Origin: Alistipes sp. Zagget8
GTDB taxonomy: Bacteria > Bacteroidota > Bacteroidia > Bacteroidales > Rikenellaceae
DNA length: 64,000 bases
Assembly (NCBI GenBank): GCA_001941065.1
Contig: MSHJ01000013.1
Location: forward strand, 62,001-126,000
Direction of reading: 5' to 3'
A model generated the notes under the pieces. It did not search any database and was not told the DNA's origin. It saw nothing but the letters and a program-made list of their open reading frames with translations. The position numbers and the translations under genes are program-made. Shown in pieces: positions 21,501 to 31,007 of the stretch. Position 1 is the stretch's first letter, and the number at the start of each line of letters is the position of its first letter.

Positions 21501-21756
21501 CGACTATTTCCTCGAGGACGGCTCGTTCCTCAAGCTCGACGCCGCGACGCTGGGCTACACGCTCCGCATCCCGTCGATCAAGAGCTACATCAAGAGCATC
21601 CGCTTCACCTTCACGGCTCGCAACGTATTCTGCCTCACGAAATACCGCGGCATCGATCCCGAGGTCAACACCAACGAACTGACTCCCGGATTCGAAGGGC
21701 TGGAGGTATGGCCCTCGACCCGTGCATTCACGTTCGGCATCACGCTCAATTTATAA
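18580..21756 (+). CDS. SusC/RagA-family TonB-linked outer membrane protein with STN domain
   Basis: STN (ITVSARKTAIRSVIQQIERTSEYRFFYNSSL), plug, GTLDKRELTSSITSIK..., C-terminal FTFGITLNL. Confidence 0.95.
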   Translation: MSSIRKTCLALLAVVVCMPLCTFAQITVSARKTAIRSVIQQIERTSEYRFFYNSSLPDLDRKVDIEVKDATIGTTLEKLFGGTAIAYTVSNFQISLAAKKEEAPKNLSGVVTSDQGEKLVGVTVIVKGTGKACATNVEGRFAFSEPLADATLIVQSIGYKTREVPVQGRTSLDIVLKEESLQLDDVVVIGYGTLDKRELTSSITSIKNSDLLGGNTSSPLQAIAGKVPGLNIVSTSGSDPNSSITIQLRGANSIKSEQGPLIVVDGIPGGNMNILQKEDIVSIDVLKDASAGAIYGTRASGGMILVTTRMGQIGAPAVSYTGEFTTETVRRKAEVLSADEWLAHGQTDRGGRTDWFDAITRTPFTQRHIVTMSGGTKNFSAYASLFYKNAQGMTIRSDKREIGGRFNFKFLTLNDRLELSGRLNYVDAKANIAPSSIFRDAMNLNPTIPVYDPNDQSGYKILMGDGEWNPVAVLALSENADHTARLQADVSAKLNIYDGLSTTLTVGTVGTSANKAYWESALHRRSREMARNGYAEQKWSTQNTESLEWIFNYNKLFGAHSIKAVAGYSYQRLGRKEKFEGDNANFSVDGTKWYNMGEGSWLKEGRSSIYSHKDPLETLVAYFARVNYSYADRYLLSVSARYEGSSKFGENNRYGWFPAVSAAWRISNEGFMKNVNWLDDLRIRFGYGRTGNGWFTPGVTTRMYKYDTSSSVVRTWYFNGAWSSVYGLARNVNPDLQWETKDEYNFGVDFQVLKGRLSGKLDVYKRKVDNMIYDISVSQPPAVYDKTTMNVGSMENNGFEIELTGVPVRTKDWNYTTSLQISRNKTRLITLWGSQTVFDDYEFPTPGSPGKAVRLAPGEDIGRFYIWKYAGIADDGSWLLYDKDNNIIPAAQKTPEDKRFIGQAMPDVILSWDNNISWKNFDLSLFFRSWIGNDVFNMTEMYHGLQSASGQNTRNRLKSAFGRNANITGEKELCDYFLEDGSFLKLDAATLGYTLRIPSIKSYIKSIRFTFTARNVFCLTKYRGIDPEVNTNELTPGFEGLEVWPSTRAFTFGITLNL

Positions 21757-21774
21757 TATAAGGAGGATCAACCG

Positions 21775-23466
21775 ATGAAATCATATTCCATAAAAACCCA
21801 AATAGGCATCCTTGCGGCAGCCGTCTGCCTGCTTTTCTCGGGATGCGCGCTCGACGACGAGTGGTACAGCGAAACGACGCCCGACACGTTCTTCCGGAAC
21901 AAGGGCGATGTCTACAAAGTGCTCAACCGGCCCTTCACCCACCTGTTCTGGTACGACGTCGGACAGCGTCCGCCGCGCCGCTGGTACCTGCAGGAGATGA
22001 CCGCCGACCAGATGTCGATGCCCACACGCGGCGAGGACTGGTATGACGGAGGACACTTCGTCCGGCTCCACAGCCACAACTGGACGCCCGACGAATCGTC
22101 GATCAGCGACACATGGCGCGGCACGGCCATGGGCATCGCCCTGACGATCGAGTGCCGCACGGACCTCGAACGGCTCGACTATCCTTCGCTGAACCTCACC
22201 GAAAAGGATAAGGCCGACCACATCAACCAGCTCAACGCGCTGATCGGCTATTTCTACCTGCGCGGGCTCGACTTTTTCGGGGCTTTCCCGATCTTCAACG
22301 ACCTGACGAAGCCCGCCGAGGGCCGCAGCAAGGCCGAAAAGGTCTATGCACACACCGAAGGACTGCTCAAACACGCCCTTGAGAACCTCTATCCCAAGGA
22401 GGCCGGATCGGAGGCTTCGAGCGTCATCAGCCGCGGAGCTGCCGCGACGCTGCTGGCCCGTCTCTATTTCAATGCCCAGTCGTACATCGGCGAGGACCAT
22501 TACGCCGAGTGCGCCAAGCTCTGCGAGGAGATCATCGGCGGCGAATACGGCAAATACGAGTTGGATAAAGAGTGGTACGGACCGTTCAATTTCGACAACC
22601 GCGAGTCGCAGGCGCTGATCTGGGCGCTGCCTTCGCGCAACACCGACCAGGAGATGTTCGACACGTTCTACCGCTACGGATTCCACTACAATATGAAACT
22701 GGTCTACGAGGGACTGTTCCAGCCCTACAACGGCTTCGGACTGACCCCCTCGCACGCACCCGACGGGAGTTCCTACACCTACAAACTGAACGGACCGTTC
22801 GCGAAATTCAACGACAAGGACCTGCGCAAAAAACAGTACAAGTATCAGGGCGACGGCAAATACGAAGGAATGCTGCTGCGCGACGCACAGTTCAACCCCG
22901 ACGGTACGCCCGTCACCTGCATCCGTGCCGGATACAGCGGCAAACCGCTCGTGCTGGTGGATTACGTGGCGCTGACGTCGACGCTTCAATCCGGGCAGTC
23001 ACCCTCCACGCTGCGGTCGTCGATGCTCGACGGCGAGGAGCCGAGCCTCTACCGGCTGGCCAAGTATCCCGTAGCTCCGAAGGAGGACAAAAAGTGTTGG
23101 GGAGCTTTCTTCCCGATGATCCGTCTGGAAGAGGTATACTATATGCTGGCCGAGTGCCGGATGCGTGCCGGGCTGAAAAAAGAGGCTGCCGACCTGATCA
23201 ACGAGGTTCGCGCACGGGCCTTCGAGAACCGGGAGGACCCCGATCCCGTCACCAAGGACAACCTCGACAAGTACCGCATGATCGACGAGTGGGGTATCGA
23301 GTTCCTGGGCGAAGGACGCCGCCGCACGGACCTGATCCGCTGGGGGATGTTCCTCACCGAGGAGTGGTGGGACCACAAGGCCTCGAACGATCCCTCGCTG
23401 CTGGTATTCCCCGTGCCGACCACCGCCATCGCCGGCAACAACAAACTGGCGGACGAACCGATGTAA
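21775..23466 (+). CDS. SusD/RagB-family nutrient-binding outer membrane lipoprotein
   Basis: LLFSGCALDD lipobox; INEVRARAF...IDEWGIEFLGEGRRRTDLIRWG. Confidence 0.95.
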   Translation: MKSYSIKTQIGILAAAVCLLFSGCALDDEWYSETTPDTFFRNKGDVYKVLNRPFTHLFWYDVGQRPPRRWYLQEMTADQMSMPTRGEDWYDGGHFVRLHSHNWTPDESSISDTWRGTAMGIALTIECRTDLERLDYPSLNLTEKDKADHINQLNALIGYFYLRGLDFFGAFPIFNDLTKPAEGRSKAEKVYAHTEGLLKHALENLYPKEAGSEASSVISRGAAATLLARLYFNAQSYIGEDHYAECAKLCEEIIGGEYGKYELDKEWYGPFNFDNRESQALIWALPSRNTDQEMFDTFYRYGFHYNMKLVYEGLFQPYNGFGLTPSHAPDGSSYTYKLNGPFAKFNDKDLRKKQYKYQGDGKYEGMLLRDAQFNPDGTPVTCIRAGYSGKPLVLVDYVALTSTLQSGQSPSTLRSSMLDGEEPSLYRLAKYPVAPKEDKKCWGAFFPMIRLEEVYYMLAECRMRAGLKKEAADLINEVRARAFENREDPDPVTKDNLDKYRMIDEWGIEFLGEGRRRTDLIRWGMFLTEEWWDHKASNDPSLLVFPVPTTAIAGNNKLADEPM

Positions 23467-23536
23467 CCAATCCGGACAGCGCCGTATCCGCACGGGAGAA
23501 ATCCCGCTGCGGGCGGCCTGCCAGACGACATTCCGT

Positions 23537-24646
23537 ATGAAACCAAACCAAAGACTGCTCTCACTGGACACCCTGCGGGGATTCGACATGCTCTTCATCA
23601 TGGGCTTCTCGGGTCTCGTGGCGTCGCTGTGCGCCCTGTGGCCCAACGCCTTCACCGACGCCGTCGCCGGGTCGATGGGACACGCCGCATGGGACGGGCT
23701 GACCCATCACGACACGATTTTCCCGCTGTTCCTCTTCATCGCGGGCGTCTCGTTCCCCTTCTCGCTGGCCAAGCAGCGTGCCAACGGCCTCGGCCAGGGA
23801 GCCATTCTCCGCAAGGTAATCCGCCGGGGCGTGGTGCTCGTCGTGCTGGGACTGGTCTACAACGGCCTCTTCAAACTCGATTTCGCGTCGCTGCGCGTGG
23901 CAAGCGTGCTGGGACGCATCGGACTGGCATGGATGTTCGCCGCAATACTTTATATATACTGCGGCGTCCGCACGCGGGGCATCGTGGCGGCGGCCGTGCT
24001 GATCGGCTACTCGCTGCTGCTATGCCTCGTCACCGCACCCGACGCGCCGGCCGGCGCCGGCCCGCTCTCGCCCGAAGGCAATCTGGTGGGGTGGATCGAC
24101 CGGCAGTGGCTCCCGGGGCGCATCCTCTACAAGACGTTCGACCCCGAAGGGCTGCTGAGCACCGTTCCGGCCATCGTCTCGGCGATGTTCGGCATGTTCA
24201 CCGGAGAGTTCCTGCGCCGCGAACGGCCGGGACTCACAGGGAACCGAAAGGCACTCTACATGGCCCTCGCGGCCGTAGCCGTCACGCTCGTCGGAATCGC
24301 ATGGAGCGGTGTCATGCCTATCAACAAGAAGCTGTGGAGCAGTTCGTTCACCTGCGTGGTAACAGGCTACTCGCTGGGGATGTTCGCGCTGTTCTACTAC
24401 CTGATAGACGTGCGCGGATGGAAACGGTGGACGCTCTTTTTCCGCGTCATCGGACTCAACTCCATCACCATTTACCTGGCGCAGCGGATTATCGGGTTCG
24501 GCCGTATCTCTGACTTTTTCCTCGGAGGCGCGGCCTCGAAATGTCCCGAAGCGGTGGCCGCGGTGGTCAACGGCGCCGGCTATGTCGCTGTCTGCTGGTT
24601 ATTCCTCTATTTCCTTTACAAGAAAAACACATTCCTCAAAGTATGA
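23537..24646 (+). CDS. Heparan-alpha-glucosaminide N-acetyltransferase (HGSNAT)-like / DUF5009 membrane acyltransferase
   Basis: RLLSLDTLRGFDMLFIMGFSGLV...HHDTIFPLFLFIAGVSFPFSL; multi-TM. Confidence 0.85.
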   Translation: MKPNQRLLSLDTLRGFDMLFIMGFSGLVASLCALWPNAFTDAVAGSMGHAAWDGLTHHDTIFPLFLFIAGVSFPFSLAKQRANGLGQGAILRKVIRRGVVLVVLGLVYNGLFKLDFASLRVASVLGRIGLAWMFAAILYIYCGVRTRGIVAAAVLIGYSLLLCLVTAPDAPAGAGPLSPEGNLVGWIDRQWLPGRILYKTFDPEGLLSTVPAIVSAMFGMFTGEFLRRERPGLTGNRKALYMALAAVAVTLVGIAWSGVMPINKKLWSSSFTCVVTGYSLGMFALFYYLIDVRGWKRWTLFFRVIGLNSITIYLAQRIIGFGRISDFFLGGAASKCPEAVAAVVNGAGYVAVCWLFLYFLYKKNTFLKV

Positions 24647-26727
24647 AAATACGATCAATCCTGAAACGACTCCTGACGGCTCTGGCGCTGCTTGCGGCGG
24701 TTCTGCCCGCGGCGGCCTCGGGCCCTGTCGACGAAGCCCGCGGCGTGATCGCCCGCGCGGCGGGCGGCTGGCCTGCGAACGTGGAGTTGAAACTCGTGGA
24801 CAAGGCTCCGTCGGGCTGCGACCGCTTCGCCGTGGAGGCCCGCAAGGGGCGCCTCCGCATCGAGGGCAGCAGCACCGTGGCCCTCTGCCGCGGATTCTAC
24901 GACTACGTCTCGTCGCACGGCTACGGCGTCTGCACATGGTCGGGCAGCCGCTTCGACCTTCCCGAACGCTTCCCCGATACACCGCGGCGGGAGGTCGTGT
25001 CGCCTTTCGAACGGCGGCTCTACATGAACGTCTGCACCTTCGGCTACACCTCGCCCTTCTGGGGCTGGGACGAATGGGAGCGCGAGATCGACTGGATGGC
25101 CCTCCACGGCTTCGACATGCCGCTGGCCCCGATCGCCGGCGAGGCCATCCTGGCCCGCGTATGGCGCCGGATGGGGCTCACCGACGAGGAGATCGGCGTG
25201 CTCTTCACCGGACCCGCCCACCTGCCGTGGATGCGCATGGGCAACATGAGCGGACTCGACGGAGCGCCGACGCCCCAATGGCACGAAGCGCAGATCGCCC
25301 TCCAGCACCGCATCATCGACCGCATGGAGGCCCTCGGCATGACCCCGGTTTACCAAGGCTTCGCAGGCTTCGTACCCCCGGCCATGAAGCGCGTCCACCC
25401 CGAAACGACGCTCACCGAGACCAAATGGAGCGGATTCCGGAACTGGATGCTCTCGCCGCTCGATCCGCTCTTCTCGGAGATAGGCACGGCATTCGTCCGC
25501 GCCTGGGAAGAGGAGTTCGGCAAGGGCAAATACTACCTCATCGACAGCTTCAACGAGATGGACGTGCCGTTCGGCCCGAAAGGGTCGCCCGAACGCGCCG
25601 CAACGCTCCGCCACTACGGCCAGACCATCTACCGCTCGCTCGCCGATGCCAATCCCGATGCCGTGTGGGTGATGCAGGGTTGGATGTTCGGTTACCAGCG
25701 CAACAGTTGGGACCCGGCAAGCGTCGAGGCCCTGCTGAGCGGAGCCCCCGGGGGCCGGATGATGATTCTCGACCTCGCGGTGGACTTCAACAACTACATC
25801 TGGCGCAGCGAGAAGAGCTGGAACCACCTGCAGGGATTCTTCGGCAGGGACTGGATCTATTCGACGGTGCCCAATTTCGGCGGCCGCACGGCGCTGATCG
25901 GCAACCTGGAATTTTACGCCAACGGCCATCTCGACGCGCTTTCGTCGCCGAACAAAGGCCGCCTGACCGGTTACGGCACCTCGCCCGAAGGGGTCGAGAG
26001 CAACGAAATCATCTACGAGATCATCGCGGCGGCAGGGTGGAGCGATTCGCGCATCGACCTCAAGCGGTTCCTGCACGACTACTCCGCAGCGCGTTACGGA
26101 AGCTGCCCCGAGGGCATCGACCGTTTCTGGGCCGAAATGCTGCAATCGTCCTACAACGAGTGCACGAACAACGCCCGTTACCGCTGGCAGACCCGTCCGT
26201 ATGCCCACCGCATGCCGACGATGGGCATCAACGAGCACTACTACGCCGCCATAGAGAGCTTCCTCGCATGCGCCGGCAAGCTGGGCGGCAGCGAACTCTA
26301 CCGCACCGACGCCGTGCAGTACGCCGCGCTCTACCTCGCATCGAAGGCCGACATGCTGCTCGAAGCGGCCAACTGGGCCGATCTCTACGGCGACCGCGAA
26401 GCGGCTTACGAATATGCCCTGCGCATCGAACGCCTGCTGCTCGACGCCGACCGCCTGCTGGAGTCGCATCCGCTGCTGAGGCTCGACCGCTGGAGCGGCA
26501 TGGCCCGCAAGGCCGGATACACGGAGGAGGAGAAAGAACGGTTCGTCGGAGAGTCGCGCCGTCTGGTCTCGGTCTGGGGAGGACCGTCGCTGAGCGACTA
26601 TTCGGCCCGCGTGTGGTCGGGAGTCATCCGCGACTACTACGTGCCCCGGCTGCATAAATACCTCGACGCCAAAGCCGACGGCACCACCTTCGACTTGCGG
26701 CCGATAATTACGCAGCCGTCGAATTAG
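24643..26727 (+). CDS. Alpha-N-acetylglucosaminidase (GH89, NAGLU family)
   Basis: RLYMNVCTFGYTSPFWGWDEWEREIDWMALHGFDMPLAPIAGEAI...MGNMSGLDG...YYLIDSFNEMDVP...WVMQGWMFG; ATGA overlap with preceding CDS. Confidence 0.95.
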   Translation: MKIRSILKRLLTALALLAAVLPAAASGPVDEARGVIARAAGGWPANVELKLVDKAPSGCDRFAVEARKGRLRIEGSSTVALCRGFYDYVSSHGYGVCTWSGSRFDLPERFPDTPRREVVSPFERRLYMNVCTFGYTSPFWGWDEWEREIDWMALHGFDMPLAPIAGEAILARVWRRMGLTDEEIGVLFTGPAHLPWMRMGNMSGLDGAPTPQWHEAQIALQHRIIDRMEALGMTPVYQGFAGFVPPAMKRVHPETTLTETKWSGFRNWMLSPLDPLFSEIGTAFVRAWEEEFGKGKYYLIDSFNEMDVPFGPKGSPERAATLRHYGQTIYRSLADANPDAVWVMQGWMFGYQRNSWDPASVEALLSGAPGGRMMILDLAVDFNNYIWRSEKSWNHLQGFFGRDWIYSTVPNFGGRTALIGNLEFYANGHLDALSSPNKGRLTGYGTSPEGVESNEIIYEIIAAAGWSDSRIDLKRFLHDYSAARYGSCPEGIDRFWAEMLQSSYNECTNNARYRWQTRPYAHRMPTMGINEHYYAAIESFLACAGKLGGSELYRTDAVQYAALYLASKADMLLEAANWADLYGDREAAYEYALRIERLLLDADRLLESHPLLRLDRWSGMARKAGYTEEEKERFVGESRRLVSVWGGPSLSDYSARVWSGVIRDYYVPRLHKYLDAKADGTTFDLRPIITQPSN

Positions 26728-26739
26728 CATATTAAATCC

Positions 26740-28959
26740 ATGAAAAGAATCTTAAACATACTGTGCGTTTCCCTGCTCTGTCTGGGATACTGGGGCTGCA
26801 GTGCCGACGAAAGCACCGAGAACCCGCGCTCCGTCACGACCCTCGAAACCGCCGAACAGGCGGTCATCGCAACCCGTGAGGGACTCACGACCTATTTCAC
26901 CGTCACGTCCAACTCGGGCTGGACGGCCAAGCCCCAGAGCAGCTGGGTGCACATCACGCCCTCGAGCGGAAGCAACGGCACGACGACCGTCGCCCTGACG
27001 GTGGACCCCGCATCCGACGACCGGCCCCGCGGCGCGGGCGTGTTCTTCACCTCGGAGAACAGCGTCGTGCAATTCACCGTCCCGGTCTTCCAGATGAAGC
27101 AGACCGACCTGGTGGTGTCGCCCGACGTCGTTCCGACCATCGGTAAGGAGGGAACGACGCTGACCTTCACCGTCGCAAGCCACAACGAATACGACGTGGA
27201 CACCAACTGCGACTGGATCACCGCGGAGCCCGTGAAGACGGTCTCGCCGCAAATCGCGGTCCACACCTTCACGGTCCCGGCCAACGAGGGGCGCGGACGC
27301 AGCACCCGGATCACCTTCACGGGCAAGACGGCGGACGTTTCGGCCGAGGTGACGGTCACACAGGAGGGCGTCAAGCTCATTCCCGACAAGGAGGGCGCCA
27401 CGATCAAGGGCGAGGTGACGTGCGAAAGCATGCCCGTGGAGGGCGTGGTCGTCTCCGACGGATTCGAGGTGACGACCACCGACAAGGACGGCTGTTACTG
27501 GCTCGCCTCGGCGAAGAAGAACGGCTCGGTCTTCATCTCCATCCCGGGCGGTTACATGGTCGACACCGACGGCAGCATCCCGGCGTTCTGGCGGGCGACG
27601 ACCGCCGCCGCGGACGTCGTCGAGGAGCACTCGTTCAGCCTGCGCCGCGAGCCCAACACCAACCACATCCTGCTGGCCACGACCGACCCGCACATGGCCA
27701 ACCGCTACAACTACAACAAGACCTACACCGACACGCCGCAGTACCGCGAGGATTTCCGCGGAGACATCGACGCTTTCGTCAAGGAACACGGAACGAAGAA
27801 CGTCTACGCCATCTGCCTGGGCGACCTGACGTGGGACATCTACTGGTATGACAAGGGCACGCTCTACACGCTCGAAAACTACCGCAAGGAGATCGAGAAT
27901 TTCCCCGTGCCCTATTTCCAGGTCATGGGCAATCACGACTACGACATGAAATTCACCGACGATTTCGAAGCCGCAGGGGAGTTCCGCAGGATCATCGGCC
28001 CCACGTACTACTCGTTCAACCTGGGCGACATCCATTACGTCGTGCTCGACAACATGTACTACCTCAACAAGGACGGCGACCGCAGCCACGACACCTATGT
28101 CGACGACGAACAGCTGGCATGGCTCAAAAAAGACCTCGAACACGTCGACAAGTCGAAACCCGTCTTCGTCTGCATGCACTGCTCGGCCTATGCCATCACC
28201 AGCGTCTCGGACAACAAGGTCAACGTAAGCCCGAATTTCAAGAACGCAAAGACCGCCGAACTGGGCGACTGTTTCAAGGGATTCGCCAGCGTACACTACC
28301 TGACGGGCGACACGCACATCAACCGCGCGGTGGCCAACGAGGACATGCCCGCAGGCTACGGCAATATCTTCGAACACAACATGGCGGCCATCTGCGCATC
28401 GTGGTGGTGGACAGGCTACATCTCGAAGAACAGCATCTGCAAGGACGGCAGCGAAGGCGGCTACATGATCTTCACCAACAACGGCGGCGATGTGAAATGG
28501 CGCTGGAAGGGCATGAAGGTCGCGGCCGACAAGCAGTTCCGCACCTACGACATGAACGTCGTGAAGAACCACTACGCCACGGACGCCAGCGTCAAAGCCT
28601 TCCTCCAGAAATACATCACACGTTCGCAGTATACCGCCTGCAAGGAGAATACGGTCTACATCAACGTCTGGAACTGGGATTCGGGCTGGAAAATCTCGGT
28701 CAAAGAGAACGGGCAGCCGCTGACCGTCACCCAGGTCCGGGCCGAAGACCCGCTCCACAACCTCTCCTACGACATTCCGCGCACGGCGTCGAACGGCAGC
28801 CTCACCTCGTCGTTCGCCACCTACAACACCACGCATATCTTCTCGGCAGAGGCCGCCTCGGCGAACTCCACGCTGGAAATCGTGGTCACGGACCGCTTCG
28901 GTGTGACCTACACCGAGTCGATGACACGCCCCAAGGCCTACACGACCTATATGGAGTGA
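26740..28959 (+). CDS. BACON-domain calcineurin-like metallophosphoesterase lipoprotein
   Basis: Two N-terminal BACON-like repeats (VTSNSGWTAKPQSSWVHITPSSG); ATTDPH, CLGDLTWD, VMGNHDYD, CMHCSA, TGDTHINR metallophosphoesterase motifs. Confidence 0.9.
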   Translation: MKRILNILCVSLLCLGYWGCSADESTENPRSVTTLETAEQAVIATREGLTTYFTVTSNSGWTAKPQSSWVHITPSSGSNGTTTVALTVDPASDDRPRGAGVFFTSENSVVQFTVPVFQMKQTDLVVSPDVVPTIGKEGTTLTFTVASHNEYDVDTNCDWITAEPVKTVSPQIAVHTFTVPANEGRGRSTRITFTGKTADVSAEVTVTQEGVKLIPDKEGATIKGEVTCESMPVEGVVVSDGFEVTTTDKDGCYWLASAKKNGSVFISIPGGYMVDTDGSIPAFWRATTAAADVVEEHSFSLRREPNTNHILLATTDPHMANRYNYNKTYTDTPQYREDFRGDIDAFVKEHGTKNVYAICLGDLTWDIYWYDKGTLYTLENYRKEIENFPVPYFQVMGNHDYDMKFTDDFEAAGEFRRIIGPTYYSFNLGDIHYVVLDNMYYLNKDGDRSHDTYVDDEQLAWLKKDLEHVDKSKPVFVCMHCSAYAITSVSDNKVNVSPNFKNAKTAELGDCFKGFASVHYLTGDTHINRAVANEDMPAGYGNIFEHNMAAICASWWWTGYISKNSICKDGSEGGYMIFTNNGGDVKWRWKGMKVAADKQFRTYDMNVVKNHYATDASVKAFLQKYITRSQYTACKENTVYINVWNWDSGWKISVKENGQPLTVTQVRAEDPLHNLSYDIPRTASNGSLTSSFATYNTTHIFSAEAASANSTLEIVVTDRFGVTYTESMTRPKAYTTYME

Positions 28960-28970
28960 CATCCCCCGAC

Positions 28971-29012
28971 AAAAGAAAACGTCCCGGCTTTGCGGCCGGG
29001 ACGTTTTCTTTT
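28971..29012. terminator. Bidirectional intrinsic terminator
   Basis: 18-bp stem AAAAGAAAACGTCCCGGC/GCCGGGACGTTTTCTTTT between convergent genes. Confidence 0.9.
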
Positions 29013-29036
29013 CACAACAGCGGGGTAGTCCGGGGA

Positions 29037-30779
29037 CTACTCCAGCTTGAGGTCTTTCTTGATGCCTTCGATCTTGGCGTCGAGCTGGGCCAGCGTCGTG
29101 CCGAAATCGGCGACCGAAGCCAGCGGCGCCTTCACACCGAAATAGAACTTGATCTTGGGCTCCGTGCCCGAAGGACGCACCGAAACGGTCGTGCCGTCGG
29201 CCATGAACCATTGCAGCACGTTGCTGCGGTCCTGATGGATGGGCGATTTGCAGCCCGTCTTCACGTCGAGCGTCTCCAGCGACTGGAAATCGTTGATCTT
29301 CACCACGGGCGACCCCAGGATCGCCTTGGGCGGATTCTGGCGGAAATCGACCATCATCTTCTGAATCTGGTCGGCGCCCTCCTTGCCCTTGCGGACCACC
29401 GAAACGAGGCCCTCGCGGTAGAAACCGTATTTCACATAGAGCTCCTGCAGCCACTCGTAGAGCGTCAGGCCCATAGTGTCCATGGCCCATGCGGCGGCCT
29501 CGGCAGCCAGCGAGCAGGCCGAAACAGCGTCCTTGTCGCGCACGTAGTCGCCGGCGAGGTAGCCGAACGACTCTTCGCCGCCGCCGATGTACTTGGCTTT
29601 GCCCTCGTTCTCGCGGATGATCTTGGCGATGTATTTGAAGCCCGTGAGGCAGTCGTAGCATTTCACCTTGAAATGGTCGGCCACGGCATTGGCCATCTGC
29701 GAGGTGACGATGGTCTTCACGACATACTGGTTGCCGTCCAGCTCGCCGCGCTCGGCCCAACGAGTCAGCTGGTAACTCAGCAGCAGCACGAGGGTCTGGT
29801 TACCGTTCAGCAGCACGTATTCGCCCTCCTTATTGCGCAGCGCGACGCCGATGCGGTCCGAATCGGGGTCGGTGGCCAGCACCAGGTCGGCGCCCTCCTT
29901 CGCCGCGAGGTCGATGGCCATGGACATGGTCTTGCGCTCCTCGGGGTTGGGGGACTCGACGGTGGGGAAATTGCCGTCGATGACGGCCTGTTCCTTCACC
30001 AGAATCACGTTCGTGAAGCCGAACTTTTTGAGCGACTCCGGAACCAGCCGCACACCCGCCCCGTGCATCGGCGAGTAGACGATCTTCATGTCGTGGTGCT
30101 TCTTCACGCTTTCGGGCGAGAGCGACAGCTCGTGAATCCGATTCAAATAAATCTCGTCGAATTTCTCGTCGAGGATGGTGATGTTCTCCTTGTTTTTGCC
30201 CATCTGCACCATATCGACGTCGGTAATCTTCGCAATCTCGGCGATGATGTTCTTGTCGTGCGGCTCGGTCACCTGCGCCCCGTCGGTCCAGTAAGCCTTG
30301 TAGCCGTTGTACTCCTTGGGGTTGTGCGAGGCCGTGACGACCACGCCCGAGTGGCATTTCAATTCGCGGATGGCGAAGCTCAGTTCGGGCGTCGGGCGCA
30401 GGGTGTCGAACAGGAAAACGGTGAACCCATTCGAGGCGAAAATATCGGCCACGCGCTCGGCGAACATCCGCGAATTGTTGCGGCTGTCGTGAGCCACGGC
30501 GACGCGCACCTGCTCGCCGGCAAAGTTCTTCTTCAGGTAGTTCGAAAGCCCCTGTGTGGCGGCGCCCACGGTGTAGACATTCATGCGGTTGGAACCCACG
30601 CCCATGATGCCGCGCAGGCCGCCCGTACCGAATTCGAGGTCCTTGTAGAAACTCTCGACGAGCTCCTTCATATCGTTGTCCATCAAGTATTTGACCTGCT
30701 TTTTCGTTGCTTCGTCATAGTGACCGTCGAGCCAGGCCTGTGCTTTCCGGAGAACCAATTGTTCCAATTCGTTTGCCAT
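29037..30779 (-). CDS. Phosphoglucomutase/phosphomannomutase family
   Basis: FGTGGLRGIMGVGSNRMN, VVTASHNPKEYNGYK, DPDSDRIG, RPSGTEPKIKFYF. Confidence 0.95.
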   Translation of the reverse strand: MANELEQLVLRKAQAWLDGHYDEATKKQVKYLMDNDMKELVESFYKDLEFGTGGLRGIMGVGSNRMNVYTVGAATQGLSNYLKKNFAGEQVRVAVAHDSRNNSRMFAERVADIFASNGFTVFLFDTLRPTPELSFAIRELKCHSGVVVTASHNPKEYNGYKAYWTDGAQVTEPHDKNIIAEIAKITDVDMVQMGKNKENITILDEKFDEIYLNRIHELSLSPESVKKHHDMKIVYSPMHGAGVRLVPESLKKFGFTNVILVKEQAVIDGNFPTVESPNPEERKTMSMAIDLAAKEGADLVLATDPDSDRIGVALRNKEGEYVLLNGNQTLVLLLSYQLTRWAERGELDGNQYVVKTIVTSQMANAVADHFKVKCYDCLTGFKYIAKIIRENEGKAKYIGGGEESFGYLAGDYVRDKDAVSACSLAAEAAAWAMDTMGLTLYEWLQELYVKYGFYREGLVSVVRKGKEGADQIQKMMVDFRQNPPKAILGSPVVKINDFQSLETLDVKTGCKSPIHQDRSNVLQWFMADGTTVSVRPSGTEPKIKFYFGVKAPLASVADFGTTLAQLDAKIEGIKKDLKLE

Positions 30780-30963
30780 AATTCTTATTAGTTTTATTTA
30801 TAATTTACATTTCGGGAGTCCCAAAAATTTTATATGCAAATATACAAATTAAAAATCGATTATTCAATATCAGGGAGTTAAAATTCGATGTCCGGAAACC
30901 GTTGTTTTTCTATATATAAAAAAAGGATATTTCCAACTCAAAAACAAAAATCTTTTCGCAAAA

Positions 30964-30972
30964 TTATTCACA
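30964..30972 (+). promoter_or_regulatory. Candidate DnaA box (TTATTCACA) upstream of dnaA
   Basis: Exact match to TTATNCACA, 36 nt before the dnaA ATG. Confidence 0.4.
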
Positions 30973-31007
30973 ACTTTGTCTCATCAAAAATGGTGCAACC
31001 CTGAATC

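Noticed and set aside
24582-26657. 691-aa alternate-frame ORF over GH89, and a 691-aa minus ORF
   Set aside because: Both lack domain signatures; GH89 frame has clear catalytic motifs.
26752-29760. 1002-aa minus ORF
   Set aside because: Spans a strong terminator and two convergent real genes; shadow ORF.
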